Position numbers and translations under genes: made by a program | Source: Lacisediminihabitans sp046156175 | Lineage (GTDB): Bacteria; Actinomycetota; Actinomycetes; Actinomycetales; Microbacteriaceae | Assembly: GCF_046156175.1 (NCBI RefSeq) | Contig: NZ_JAYLVL010000002.1 | Span: 496,001-560,000, forward strand | DNA length: 64,000 bases | Reading direction: 5' to 3' | In this document: in pieces, positions 1-8,011 of the stretch | How positions within the stretch are numbered: the stretch's first letter is position 1 | How the letters are laid out: every line of letters starts with the position of its first letter | The notes under the pieces: generated by a model | Databases searched by the model: none | What the model saw: only the letters and a program-made list of their open reading frames with translations | Told to the model about the DNA's origin: nothing

Positions 1-108
1 CTTACGGTCGCCAGGGCTGCCTCAACACCGTGTTGCGACCACGTTGGGTGCCTGCCGCGGAACAGCAGGTGCACATCAACTTGGGGTCCGAAGACGTCCA
101 GGGAATCG

Positions 109-462
109 TCAACGCCGGTCACCGATGGGGCGAGACCAGCGCATCGCGAAGTAGGTTGGCGCGATTTGCAGCTCATTGGCGTTCGCTTTTCGGTAGGCCG
201 AAGGAGATAGGCCGACGATCTCCAAGAAGGTGCGGCTGAATGTCCCGAGACTGCTGAAACCCACAGACATGCACATCTTGGTCACGTTCGCGTCATTGTG
301 GCGCAGTAGGACCATTGCTCGCTCTACTCGGCGGCGTTGCAGGTAGTGGTACGGAGTCTCGGCGAATACTCGTTTGAATTCTCGGATGAAGTGGGCTCGC
401 GTCACGTAAACGAGTGCGGCGAGTTGTTCGACGTCTAGTGGCTCGGCGTACCGGTGATCCAT
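109..462 (-). CDS. AraC-family HTH transcriptional regulator (short form)
   Basis: The 117-residue protein is almost wholly an AraC/XylS DNA-binding domain. The first helix-turn-helix covers roughly residues 8-30 (motif AHFIREFKRVF) and the second ends in GFSSLGTFSRTF and GLSPSAYR, the usual family signature. There is no ligand-binding N-terminal domain, as is normal for this short subgroup. ATG at 462 is the only usable start because an in-frame TGA lies eight codons upstream; no clear ribosome site precedes it. Regulated genes cannot be named: about 100 bases downstream reach the window edge. Confidence 0.85.
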   Translation of the reverse strand: MDHRYAEPLDVEQLAALVYVTRAHFIREFKRVFAETPYHYLQRRRVERAMVLLRHNDANVTKMCMSVGFSSLGTFSRTFLEIVGLSPSAYRKANANELQIAPTYFAMRWSRPIGDRR

Positions 463-648
463 GTGGTTGCGGGCGCGAACTCGTCATTCGACGGACGACC
501 AGCGGGCCGTAATTGGTAGCGCTCCCCGCGACCGACTTGAGGGCGATTGCTGACTTGAACGGGTGCCCGCCACAGCAGACGAAGAGTCCGACGCCGTCAT
601 CGTCGGCAGCCGGGTGCGCCGCTCACTGATCCGCAGCTAGGCCCCCGA

Positions 649-1179
649 TCACTTCGAGGTATTCGAAAGAGGCTTCGGGGACAGAGATCCTGCTGCCTGC
701 CAAGGAAAATATCCCGGGCCTGTAGCTTTGGAAGAGGACTTCAATGCGCCGAGCGTAGATCGGGCCAAACGCTGGACGGCAGCAGCCCCCTCTCCCGATT
801 GGACTGTGCCTTCGGCGTCTTCCGGGTATATGTCTGCATTGATCTCCTGAACATCTTTGGCCCATTGTTGGTGAAAGGTGGACTTGTCATCGATGAAGCG
901 GGTGTCGAAACATTCGATCTGCGATCGGGCGCCGTTAGCAACGAAGTCCACTCTCGTCGAATTATTTGGGGCCGATGTTGTGACTTCCAACTCAACGAGA
1001 CTGTGGATGAGGTCGGTTAGAGCGTCCACGCATGACTGTCGTTTAGCGTCGAACTGAGCCTGGGCCGTTGAGCCGTTGAAGATCAGAAGGAAACTGATCA
1101 TTAGCGAGAACGCCGCAAGCACCAAAGAGAACACTGACAGGATGCGGTCAGATAGTCCTCCGCGCTGAGATTCAGTCAT
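649..1179 (-). CDS. hypothetical single-pass membrane protein
   Basis: The 176-residue product has a short charged N-terminus, one strong transmembrane segment at about residues 14-36 (LSVFSLVLAAFSLMISFLL), then a mostly polar domain with two cysteines (CVDAL and IECFD). A type II topology with the long part outside the cell is likely. No family was recognised. The membrane segment supports a real gene, but it sits in a zone with decayed neighbours and its conservation is unknown. Confidence 0.5.
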   Translation of the reverse strand: MTESQRGGLSDRILSVFSLVLAAFSLMISFLLIFNGSTAQAQFDAKRQSCVDALTDLIHSLVELEVTTSAPNNSTRVDFVANGARSQIECFDTRFIDDKSTFHQQWAKDVQEINADIYPEDAEGTVQSGEGAAAVQRLARSTLGALKSSSKATGPGYFPWQAAGSLSPKPLSNTSK

Positions 1180-1210
1180 GGCTCATTTTGCTCGCGGCCC
1201 GCCAAGTCCG

Positions 1211-1433
1211 CTAGGTCGAATCGGGTGCCGGCACCAAGCTTGTCGGCGCGTCGATTGCGTTAACAACAACTCTCCACGCGTCGCCGTGGACGCTGGTAAC
1301 TGCCGCCCCGCCTCCAGAGCCAATACCTGTATGAGAAGTTTGACTCCGATTTCGATGCGAGAATCTCCTGCAGGATTTCGAAGAGGCGATTAGCTTGCTC
1401 TTCGGGCGAGGTAATCACAGCTGAGAGCGTCAT
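1211..1433 (-). pseudogene. possible frameshifted small gene
   Basis: From an ATG at 1433 the minus strand reads a protein-like stretch (MTLSAVITSPEEQANRLFEI). After the SKSES region the sensible reading moves to another frame, continuing with VHGDAWRVVVNAID and stopping with TAG at 1211-1213. The change of frame suggests a broken gene rather than a functional one. No family was recognised. Confidence 0.3.
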
Positions 1434-1460
1434 CAGAATCTGCCGAGATGACCGAGCTGA

Positions 1461-1720
1461 CTCGGGCGACGACACGGGACGGAGTTGCACGAGCAGCACG
1501 GCATCCGGGCCAACGCGGTCGCGCCGGGCGGCACGCTGACCGGCATACGCCCGGGCAAGACCAGCGAGTTCGGCCAGAAGCGGCGCGACAGCCAAGTCGC
1601 TGATGTGCCGATCGCGCTCCCCGAGGCGCTCACCGCGTCGATCACCCTCCTGCTCAGCAACGTTGGCGTGAATATCAACGGCGCCGTGCTGCCCTCCGAC
1701 GGAGTCGATGTTCTAGTCGG
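1461..1720 (+). pseudogene. C-terminal remnant of a short-chain dehydrogenase/reductase
   Basis: The frame contains HGIRANAVAPGG, typical of classical SDR enzymes just after the catalytic Tyr-Lys region, and later LPEALTASITLLLS and NINGAVLPSDG, matching the SDR C-terminal end. The Rossmann N-terminus and the YxxxK active site are missing; an in-frame TGA at 1458-1460 closes the frame just upstream. It is a 5'-deleted relic ending next to the HxlR gene, which in many genomes regulates SDR genes of this type. Confidence 0.6.
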
Positions 1721-1722
1721 CG

Positions 1723-2088
1723 CTAACCGGCGAGGCGAGACTCGTAGTCGGACTGAGACTCCGCGACGCCGCCGTAATGGTCAACGGACCAACGCTCGAG
1801 TGCCCTGAGAGGTTCTATGAGCGTTCGACCCGCCGGGCTGAGCCGATATTCAACTTTGACCGGCACTTCCGCCGTCACGGTGCGAACCACAAGCCCGTCG
1901 CGTTCCAGCGCCCGCAATGTCTGCGTCAGCATCTTTTGCGAGATCCCCTCGACGCGGCGCATGAGTTGGGAGAACCGCATGGAGCCGTCGCTGAGCGCAC
2001 CGACGATGAGGACGGTCCAGCGACCGCCGATCAGATCCAGGATGCGACGAGTGGGGCATCCTTCCTGATACGGATCAAGTTCGACCAT
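1723..2088 (-). CDS. HxlR-family winged-helix regulator
   Basis: The 121-residue protein has the HxlR pattern: an N-terminal Cys (EGCPTRRIL), LIGGRWTVLIVGAL, the recognition region RFSQLMRRVEGISQKMLTQTLRALERDGLV, and a beta wing ending EYRLSPAGRTL. The single Cys near residue 11 is at the position used for thiol-based sensing in some HxlR proteins (YodB, HypR), so a redox or electrophile signal is possible. It is divergent from the NAD(P)H-binding protein at 2188, the probable target. Confidence 0.88.
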   Translation of the reverse strand: MVELDPYQEGCPTRRILDLIGGRWTVLIVGALSDGSMRFSQLMRRVEGISQKMLTQTLRALERDGLVVRTVTAEVPVKVEYRLSPAGRTLIEPLRALERWSVDHYGGVAESQSDYESRLAG

Positions 2089-2102
2089 CGAATACTCCGC
2101 TC

Positions 2103-2148
2103 GGTTACCAGAAAGTGCCTACTTACCGATAGTAACCAGTTTCGGTAA
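2103..2148. promoter_or_regulatory. putative HxlR operator in divergent promoter
   Basis: The 99-base gap between the HxlR gene and its divergent neighbour holds an inverted repeat TTACCGA (2123-2129) / TCGGTAA (2142-2148), a nearby GGTTACC palindrome (2103-2109) and an AGTAACC half-site (2131-2137). The clustered GGTTAC-like half-sites suggest a regulator-binding region controlling both genes. Binding by this HxlR protein is inferred from position. Confidence 0.5.
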
Positions 2149-2187
2149 AATGGATTCACCGCCCCACTCTCGATGTAAAGGAGCTCC

Positions 2188-2829
2188 ATGTCTCGCATCA
2201 CCATCCTCGGAGGCACCGGTTACACCGGTTCGAACATCGCCCGAGAAGCAGTCGCTCGCGGACACGAGGTCATCTCGTTCAGTCGTCACGCGCCCGAATC
2301 CGCCATCGAGGGCGTGCGCTACCGCACGGGCTCGATGAGCGCCGAACTGCCCGACCTCGTCTCGAGCGCAGACGTGGTCATCGGTGCGCTCGCGCCCCGA
2401 GCCGAACTCGCCACCGGACTAACGGACGTCTACGCGACCCTCGCGAAACTAGCTGCCCAAGCTGCGACCCGAATCGGTATCGTCGGCGGATTCAGCGCAC
2501 TTCGTCCTGCTCCCGATGCACCGCGCATGGCCTACGGGGACGACGTGCCCCCGCAGTTCGCGACGGAGGCCCGCGTGATGGCCGAGGTGATCGATGAGCT
2601 ATCGGCGTCGGCCCCAACCGGATTGGACTGGTTCTACGCGAGCCCCGCCGCGACCTACGGTTCCTACGCCCCCGGCGAGGACCGGGGCACCTACCGCACC
2701 GGCGGAGAAGTTGCAATCTTCGACGCCAGCGGGTCGTCGGCGATTTCCGGAGTGGATTTCGCCAGAGCGATCCTTGATGAGATCGAGGCTCCGTCTCACA
2801 CGCGCTCGCAGTTTGGCGTTGCCTATTAG
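2188..2829 (+). CDS. NAD(P)H-binding protein (NmrA/YwnB-like atypical SDR)
   Basis: The 213-residue protein starts with a Rossmann dinucleotide motif (ILGGTGYTGSNIAREAVARG), followed by ISFSRH, where NADPH-preferring members carry a basic residue, and an IGIVGGFSAL strand. Length and plan fit the atypical SDR/NmrA-like family of NAD(P)H-dependent reductases and redox sensors. ATG at 2188 follows AAGGAG. An HxlR regulator with a putative operator lies directly upstream, so induction by an electrophile or quinone is plausible. The substrate is unknown. Confidence 0.85.
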   Translation: MSRITILGGTGYTGSNIAREAVARGHEVISFSRHAPESAIEGVRYRTGSMSAELPDLVSSADVVIGALAPRAELATGLTDVYATLAKLAAQAATRIGIVGGFSALRPAPDAPRMAYGDDVPPQFATEARVMAEVIDELSASAPTGLDWFYASPAATYGSYAPGEDRGTYRTGGEVAIFDASGSSAISGVDFARAILDEIEAPSHTRSQFGVAY

Positions 2830-3716
2830 GCGCTCGGGGCACCGCCGACCTCGAGCTCGGTGACGCTGCGGTCGTCCTTGCGGGTGGTGTTGCTGCCCGG
2901 CGATGACGATCGCCCGGCCTGTGAGATCTCGACTTCCACCAGCTGACCGATTGACGCGGCCAAGTGGCCAGGGGGTCGAGCGCGAAGCTGCCGCTGGAGT
3001 CGTAGTCGTCCGTCCTCAGATCCTCCGGGCGGAGCTGCCGACGGTCCTGCCACTGCGGATGTGGTGCGGCTCGCCGAGGTTGGGGATCACAGTGCCGGCG
3101 GGGTCGAAGACCTAGACCAGGCCGTTGGCGCCGTCGTGCCCGATGATCGTGAAGCCGTGGATGTTGGACTCAGTGAGGTACTGCGCGTGGTTGTCGGTGT
3201 TGACAAGCCGTGGGGCGCGTCAACACGTCCACTAGTTCACTATGTCGACGCACATAGCGTCCGGGTTCCGACTCGGTTCACCGACCAAGCGAGGCTCGAC
3301 GAACTCGAGAACCGATCATCGACGACTCACGATGGCTCTCGCTCTGACCTCTCCTGCAGACGGACTTCCTGCGGACGCATCCTGAGCGCAAGAGGATGAC
3401 GGAACAAAGCCTGAGGTGCGAGCAGGTAGACGACGCCCCGTCCCCGCGGTCGCGAGGGAGCTCGTGGGAGTCGAGGGCTCAGAATGTTGAAGGTGATGAA
3501 CAGAACCAAGGCAGCCGTGAAAGGAAAGCCGCCGGATTGTCGTGGGAGAACTGCCAACGCACTCTTTAGCATTGCTCACGGTAGGCATCAAGTCGGTCAC
3601 CGGGAGTACCGTGCCTTGCCGTCCGTTCCAAGTCCGGCTTACGGGCAACAGTCGAACCTGGTTCGGAGACGACGGCGACGCAGCATTGACGCCACCCCGA
3701 TCGGGATGGATTTCGA
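2830..3716. other. gene-poor stretch with decayed coding sequence
   Basis: No intact gene is convincing here. On the minus strand, about 3230 to 3010, one frame reads like protein (VNTDNHAQYLTES, then FTIIGHDGANGLV) but is cut by TAG and later TGA codons, and protein-like text continues in other frames towards 2830, as in a degraded gene. A short hydrophobic frame at 3327-3572 (minus; FTAALVLFITFNIL) may be a fragment of a membrane protein. Neither piece could be named. Confidence 0.4.
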
Positions 3717-4064
3717 TCAAGCGCCGATTTGTCGGACTTCGATGGGCGCAAAACGGCTTTCGTAAAGCTCGGCGGCTATGGCGGACGCGCGTTCGATATC
3801 GGCGCAGTCGAGCAGGTAATAGCCCGATGCGAAGTTCTCCCCACCGTGAAGCGGGCCGTCGGAATTCGACGTGACTCCGTTTTCGGTGCGGACGATTCGA
3901 GCACCCGCCGGAGTGACGTTGAGCTCGCCGCATTCGATGAACTCGCCGGTTTGCTTCACCTGGGCGATGAGGGCACCATGCGCCCTCTCATTGGCTGACC
4001 AATCCGCAGGCCCCAATTTGGCCCACGCTTCTTGACTGCCACCGACCAACAGAAGGAACTTCAT
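3717..4064 (-). CDS. YCII/DGPF-domain protein
   Basis: The 115-residue protein begins MKFLLLVGG and carries TSNSDGPLHGGENFASGYYL, the DGPF-type motif of the YCII superfamily, small ferredoxin-fold proteins often next to ECF sigma factors; no sigma gene is present here. ATG at 4064 is chosen over an in-frame start at 4106 because GGAGA lies seven bases before it and family members begin with MKFLLL. Biochemical function is not established for most of the family. Confidence 0.85.
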   Translation of the reverse strand: MKFLLLVGGSQEAWAKLGPADWSANERAHGALIAQVKQTGEFIECGELNVTPAGARIVRTENGVTSNSDGPLHGGENFASGYYLLDCADIERASAIAAELYESRFAPIEVRQIGA

Positions 4065-4410
4065 GAAGAGATCTCCGTAGGTTGCAGGGCGCCGGAGGCC
4101 GTCCACTACAACACCCGTGGTTCGGCCCGAGGTTGGTACCTGATTGCTCCCCTGTCTGGCGGTTGCCGGCTGGGACGATTGTTGCTCAGCGTAATACTCT
4201 TCCTCGACCAGCCCGTGGTGAGGCTACTCGAAATGAGATGTGGATCGGGGTCTCTCCGAGAGGCTCATCCATGCCAACACCCTGCCCGGCCGTGTTCACG
4301 GCGTGGGCACTCGCGAACAGAAGACGCGCCTCCGGGCTGAGCCACTTTTTCGGAACGATCGGCGATTGCTGCGAGAACTCGATAAGGGAGTCGTTCTCAG
4401 CAAGGCCGAG
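4065..4410. other. intergenic, no gene seen
   Basis: These 346 bases separate the YCII gene from the end of the DAB operon. A weak bulged inverted repeat (GAGAAC at 4373-4378, GTTCTC at 4393-4398) lies just past the last operon stop and could help end transcription, but no T-run follows on the minus strand. Nothing else was recognised. Confidence 0.35.
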
Positions 4411-5253
4411 TTAGGGGTTGCAGTAGTCGCACCATGCAGGTTCCGCGCGGAGGTGCGTTCGCGGAATTCGCGTTCGGTGGGAGCATTCGCAGCATCCGTG
4501 GAGGTCGGCGGCAATGACCTGGGTGGCCGCACCACAGTCCGAGCAGGGCAGACCGTGTTCCACGTCGACTCTCCCGAACCCGGGGGCATGGCAGTTGGGG
4601 CATTCGGTGGCGAGGCGTTTGGCCATCTGATTGCAGAGGGTACGGATGATATCGGCTCGGGAGGGCGCGCGGTGAGCCCGGTAGTCGGGCTGCACGATCA
4701 CGGCCGATCCGCTCGCAAGCAGTGCTTCGGCGGTTGCCTGGAGCTCGTCGAGTTGGGTGAAGTCCTTGTGGGCGATCATGTGTCCGTCTTGCGCGCTGTG
4801 CAGGACGACCCCTTGGGAGGGGAAGCCCAGAGCTCGAGCAAACTCGCGCGCGCGGACGGGGGTGGTGATGGTGCATCCCCCGGGGAGAGGGGATGTGGTG
4901 AGGGTCCCTTCGATGAGTTCCAGTCCGAGGTCGTCATCGATGAACAGCAGAATCTCCCTCTGTTCGACCAGTGGTCCGGAGCTTCCGCTAAAGCTTCCCT
5001 CCGACGCGAGCCCGTATGGTGACCTGGCGATCTGCATGCCGAGGCGCGCTTTTGCATGGGCTGCATCTCGCGGGGTGAGGATGCGGGGGATATCGCCGGC
5101 TAGGGTGCCGAACTGGTCCGTGTCGAGGCCGGGTGGGGCGGCGACGGTTGCACCGAGAATGCGCCGGAATGCGCCGCGGGCAAGCTGTTCTTTGCCGTGC
5201 ATGGTCGCGAAGGTGATGTTGCGTCCGGTGTAGTGGGTCAGGGCTCGGGTCAT
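4411..5253 (-). CDS. DUF6671-like protein with C-terminal zinc-knuckle cysteines, in DAB operon
   Basis: The 280-residue soluble protein opens with TFATMHGKEQLARGAFRRILG and contains IDDDLGLELIEGTL, HKDFTQLDE and IVQPDYRAHRAPSR; this pattern resembles the DUF6671 family, whose activity is unknown. The C-terminus has Cys pairs CPNC, CSDC, CCEC and CDYC, enough for two zinc sites. Its ATG overlaps the stop of the PII-like gene by four bases (ATGA), so it is translationally coupled as the last gene of the carbon-uptake operon. The family name is from recall and needs a profile search. Confidence 0.7.
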   Translation of the reverse strand: MTRALTHYTGRNITFATMHGKEQLARGAFRRILGATVAAPPGLDTDQFGTLAGDIPRILTPRDAAHAKARLGMQIARSPYGLASEGSFSGSSGPLVEQREILLFIDDDLGLELIEGTLTTSPLPGGCTITTPVRAREFARALGFPSQGVVLHSAQDGHMIAHKDFTQLDELQATAEALLASGSAVIVQPDYRAHRAPSRADIIRTLCNQMAKRLATECPNCHAPGFGRVDVEHGLPCSDCGAATQVIAADLHGCCECSHRTRIPRTHLRAEPAWCDYCNP

Positions 5254-5567
5254 TGGAAGTATTCAGGCCGTGAGACGTAGGTGTCGGCGACGAACATCAC
5301 TCCGCTGGAGGTGCCGAGAAGTTCGCGAATTGCGTCGATCAACTCGGTGGCTTTGTCGGGGGGTAGGACGGTGATGATCATGGTGAGGGTGTCGTATTCG
5401 TTGAACAGAAGCGCGCCGGAGTGCTGGCCGTGATGACCGATGCCAGACACTCCCGAGACAGCCGTATAGCCGGTGGCGCCGGAGGTGGTGATCAGTTCGC
5501 GGATGTCGGGTGCCTCGCGGGCGGGGATCACCACTTCCAGTCGGGTCATCAGTGTCATGTTGTCCAT
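5250..5567 (-). CDS. PII-like regulatory protein of the DAB operon
   Basis: The 105-residue protein reads as a PII/GlnB-type ferredoxin fold: RLEVVIPAREAPDIRELI, a short His/Gly-rich stretch where the T-loop would be (GVSGIGHHGQHSG), then MIITVLPPDKATELIDAI and a C-terminal GVMFVADTYVSRPEYF. The uridylylated T-loop Tyr of classical GlnB is not evident, so it is more like the divergent PII relatives found beside bicarbonate transporters (SbtB-type). Start ATG 5567 is favoured over 5606 by AAAGGA eight bases upstream; the gene then overlaps dabA by 13 bases. It probably senses a nucleotide or carbon signal and gates DabAB (inference). Confidence 0.75.
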   Translation of the reverse strand: MDNMTLMTRLEVVIPAREAPDIRELITTSGATGYTAVSGVSGIGHHGQHSGALLFNEYDTLTMIITVLPPDKATELIDAIRELLGTSSGVMFVADTYVSRPEYFQ

Positions 5568-8011
5568 GTTGATTGTCCTTTCATCGGTTCGGTGGTCGTT
5601 ACCCACCCATAGGAGGTGTAGCGGCGCCAGGGGGCATGGGCGTGGGCGCGAGCGGTGAGGGTGATCCAGTCGTTGTCGAGCAGGTGTCTGAGTACTTGGT
5701 TGCGGGAGATGATGTCGCCGACCCGGTCGAGCGGGGCTTGGATGATGACCGTCAACCGCATCGGTTCATGGAAGAGTTTCGTGCCGAGACCGACGGACTG
5801 CCACGGCAGTCCGCGGCGGAGGTCTCCGGCGTGGCCGGCGAGCACTCCGATGGTGCCGACGGCGTTGTGGATCGTTTTTGTTCCAGCACCGAGGGTGTCG
5901 GGGTTGAGGGCGGAAAAGTAGTACTGGTGGTTTATCCACTGCGCGACCACGAGGGGGGCCGTCATGATCGTCTCCAGCGCGGTTCCGTCGAGGTCGAGGG
6001 CGGTGTCGTAGGAATGCAGGAAGACGCGCCGGCTGAGGTCGACACCGCGAGTGAGAGCGCGGGGGCCGATGATCATGGCTGCGTTTCCGGCGAGCCCGAG
6101 CTCGGGGTAGACCTCCGCCCAGTCATCCGCCCTGGCTTGCAGGCGCGATGCTGACTGCCGTTTAGTGGCTCCGGGGAGATCCGACGCGCGCTCGTGTAGC
6201 AGCCTTCTCCCGGCAGCACGATGCAGGCCCTCAAACTCGGCGATCAGGCTGCGGTGGCTATCGGGGATGAGGTGACGGTCGAGCACGGTGAGGGTGTCGC
6301 GGGTGGTGTTGTGGTCGGCTGCGACAAACACCGTCCCATCCGGGATGTGAATTCCGCGGAGAAGAAGCATCGCCCGCACACCGGCGTCGTTGAAGATCGC
6401 CGCAGCGGCACGCGCGTTCGCTGTTCCGGGGTTTCCTCCGCACGCACCGCAATCCAGAGCGGATTGATAAAGGTTGTTAGCGGATTCTGAGAAATGCCCG
6501 GCCAGTACCACCAGCGGTGCGAAGTCAGAAAGGCCCATCATTCTCACCGCGGTCTCGGCGATCCCGGCCCGCTCTTCGAGCGTGAACGAGTCCGCCATCG
6601 TCACAGAACCACGCAGCGGATCAGGGCGGGCGAGAGTGCGGCGCAGGCGCTGGTAAAGCGTGGGCGTGAAGGTGCGCAGGAGGCTGGTTGCGCCGTAGAA
6701 CCAGCCGGTGGTCTCCGCGAGTGCGAACGGGGTCCCGGTGCTGGAGTCGGCCGTATGGGCCGCGTGACGCAGGGCATCCCTGGCGCGACCCCGTGCGAGA
6801 TGCGCCTGAGCCTGAAGGGGCAACGCCGGCCGTTCTGTGAGGCTGTGGCGTGGCGTGAGCAGGGCCGGGAGAGAGTCGACGCTTCCCCGCGCGCCATAGC
6901 GGGCAAAGCGAACCGGCACTCCGAAGAACCCCGCGAAACCAAGAGTCTCCACCGTTTCCGATGTTTCCAGGTGGCGTCTCATGCCTTCTGACCGGGGGTC
7001 GATGCACATCACCACCTGAAACTGGGGCCGCGCTGTGCTCGGCGGGGTTGTGGAACTCAGGGAAGGAAGTAGGGAGTTGCGGTAGTTCAGTTCGTAGGCT
7101 TTCTGCCAGGTGAACCGGTGCTCGTCTGGCCGGTGATGGGCCAGCACGGCCGCGACGGCCGCGACGTCCTGACGAGTGTGCCGCTCACTGAGATATCCGG
7201 TGACCTGTTCGGCGCGCCGCCATAGCAGGACTCGTTCGTCGGCCGGGGAAGGGAGTGGTCGCGGTGTCAGGGGGATGGCGAGGAGTGCACGCAGCACGAA
7301 ACGGACGGCCAGGTAGGAGGTCAGGTCGATGTCGCCGTGTTTCTCTGCACGCCACTTGATGTAGCCGACCCAGCCGGGAAGGTACTCGAGTTCTTGGGCG
7401 AGAGCGGTGCGGATCAGTTCGGGCGTAACCGCCAGTCGCCCCAGGGCCCACTCCAGCGCGGCGTCCGCCGACTCCGACACTCCCCGAAGGGCGCGCCGTG
7501 CCGCCCGCGGCAAGGAAAGGTCCCGGCTTGCCAGCCATCGCCACGCTCCAAATAGCCCCTCCCGTCTGTGCGGCATCGGCCAGAGAGGATCGGGGTTGAG
7601 ATACGCAGGTAGCCATGCGGCCAGATACTCGTCAAGCCACAGCATCGACCGAGAGGCCGGTGCGGGCTCGGCCGTCCCGGTCGGGCTCTCCTGTGCAGAG
7701 GTCATGTCGAGGACTGCGACCCGAACGGCCGCCACCGCCTTGCCGGCCACGTTGATCGTGGCTCGAGCGAGTTCCGGCACTCGTTCGCTGATCGCCTGCT
7801 CCAGGTCAGCGTCGGCGATGCGACCCTCCCGCAGATCAGCCAGATACCCGCGATGTTCGCGGGTGAGCGCAACCTTTCGCGCAAGGACACGGTGGAAGGG
7901 AACGGGTTCGTACCCCGCCAGAGGGTTCACCGCGATGAACGACTGCAGCGGCCACGCGGGCACGATGTTTTGCGCCGCTGAGGCGATTTGCGCGCGAAGA
8001 ATCAGACTCAT
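5555..8011 (-). CDS. dabA: DabA, carbonic-anhydrase-like subunit of DAB inorganic carbon transporter (DUF2309)
   Basis: The 818-residue protein matches DabA throughout (N-terminal FIAVNPLAGYEPVPFHRVL). The beta-carbonic-anhydrase-like zinc site is visible: C336 and D338 in VMCIDPRSEGMRRHLE, H506 in VVLAGHFSES and C521 in ALDCGACGGN. DabA works with membrane partner DabB to hydrate CO2 to bicarbonate in the cytoplasm, driven by a cation gradient. ATG at 8011 overlaps the dabB stop by four bases. The reading frame stays open far upstream inside dabB, so the homologous MSLILRAQ start matters. Length is near the family norm; all four metal ligands are present. Confidence 0.93.
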   Translation of the reverse strand: MSLILRAQIASAAQNIVPAWPLQSFIAVNPLAGYEPVPFHRVLARKVALTREHRGYLADLREGRIADADLEQAISERVPELARATINVAGKAVAAVRVAVLDMTSAQESPTGTAEPAPASRSMLWLDEYLAAWLPAYLNPDPLWPMPHRREGLFGAWRWLASRDLSLPRAARRALRGVSESADAALEWALGRLAVTPELIRTALAQELEYLPGWVGYIKWRAEKHGDIDLTSYLAVRFVLRALLAIPLTPRPLPSPADERVLLWRRAEQVTGYLSERHTRQDVAAVAAVLAHHRPDEHRFTWQKAYELNYRNSLLPSLSSTTPPSTARPQFQVVMCIDPRSEGMRRHLETSETVETLGFAGFFGVPVRFARYGARGSVDSLPALLTPRHSLTERPALPLQAQAHLARGRARDALRHAAHTADSSTGTPFALAETTGWFYGATSLLRTFTPTLYQRLRRTLARPDPLRGSVTMADSFTLEERAGIAETAVRMMGLSDFAPLVVLAGHFSESANNLYQSALDCGACGGNPGTANARAAAAIFNDAGVRAMLLLRGIHIPDGTVFVAADHNTTRDTLTVLDRHLIPDSHRSLIAEFEGLHRAAGRRLLHERASDLPGATKRQSASRLQARADDWAEVYPELGLAGNAAMIIGPRALTRGVDLSRRVFLHSYDTALDLDGTALETIMTAPLVVAQWINHQYYFSALNPDTLGAGTKTIHNAVGTIGVLAGHAGDLRRGLPWQSVGLGTKLFHEPMRLTVIIQAPLDRVGDIISRNQVLRHLLDNDWITLTARAHAHAPWRRYTSYGWVTTTEPMKGQSTWTT

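Noticed and set aside
1..239. Plus-strand frame open from the window edge
   Set aside because: It overlaps the clear AraC gene in antisense from 109 on, and the first 100 bases alone match nothing recognisable.
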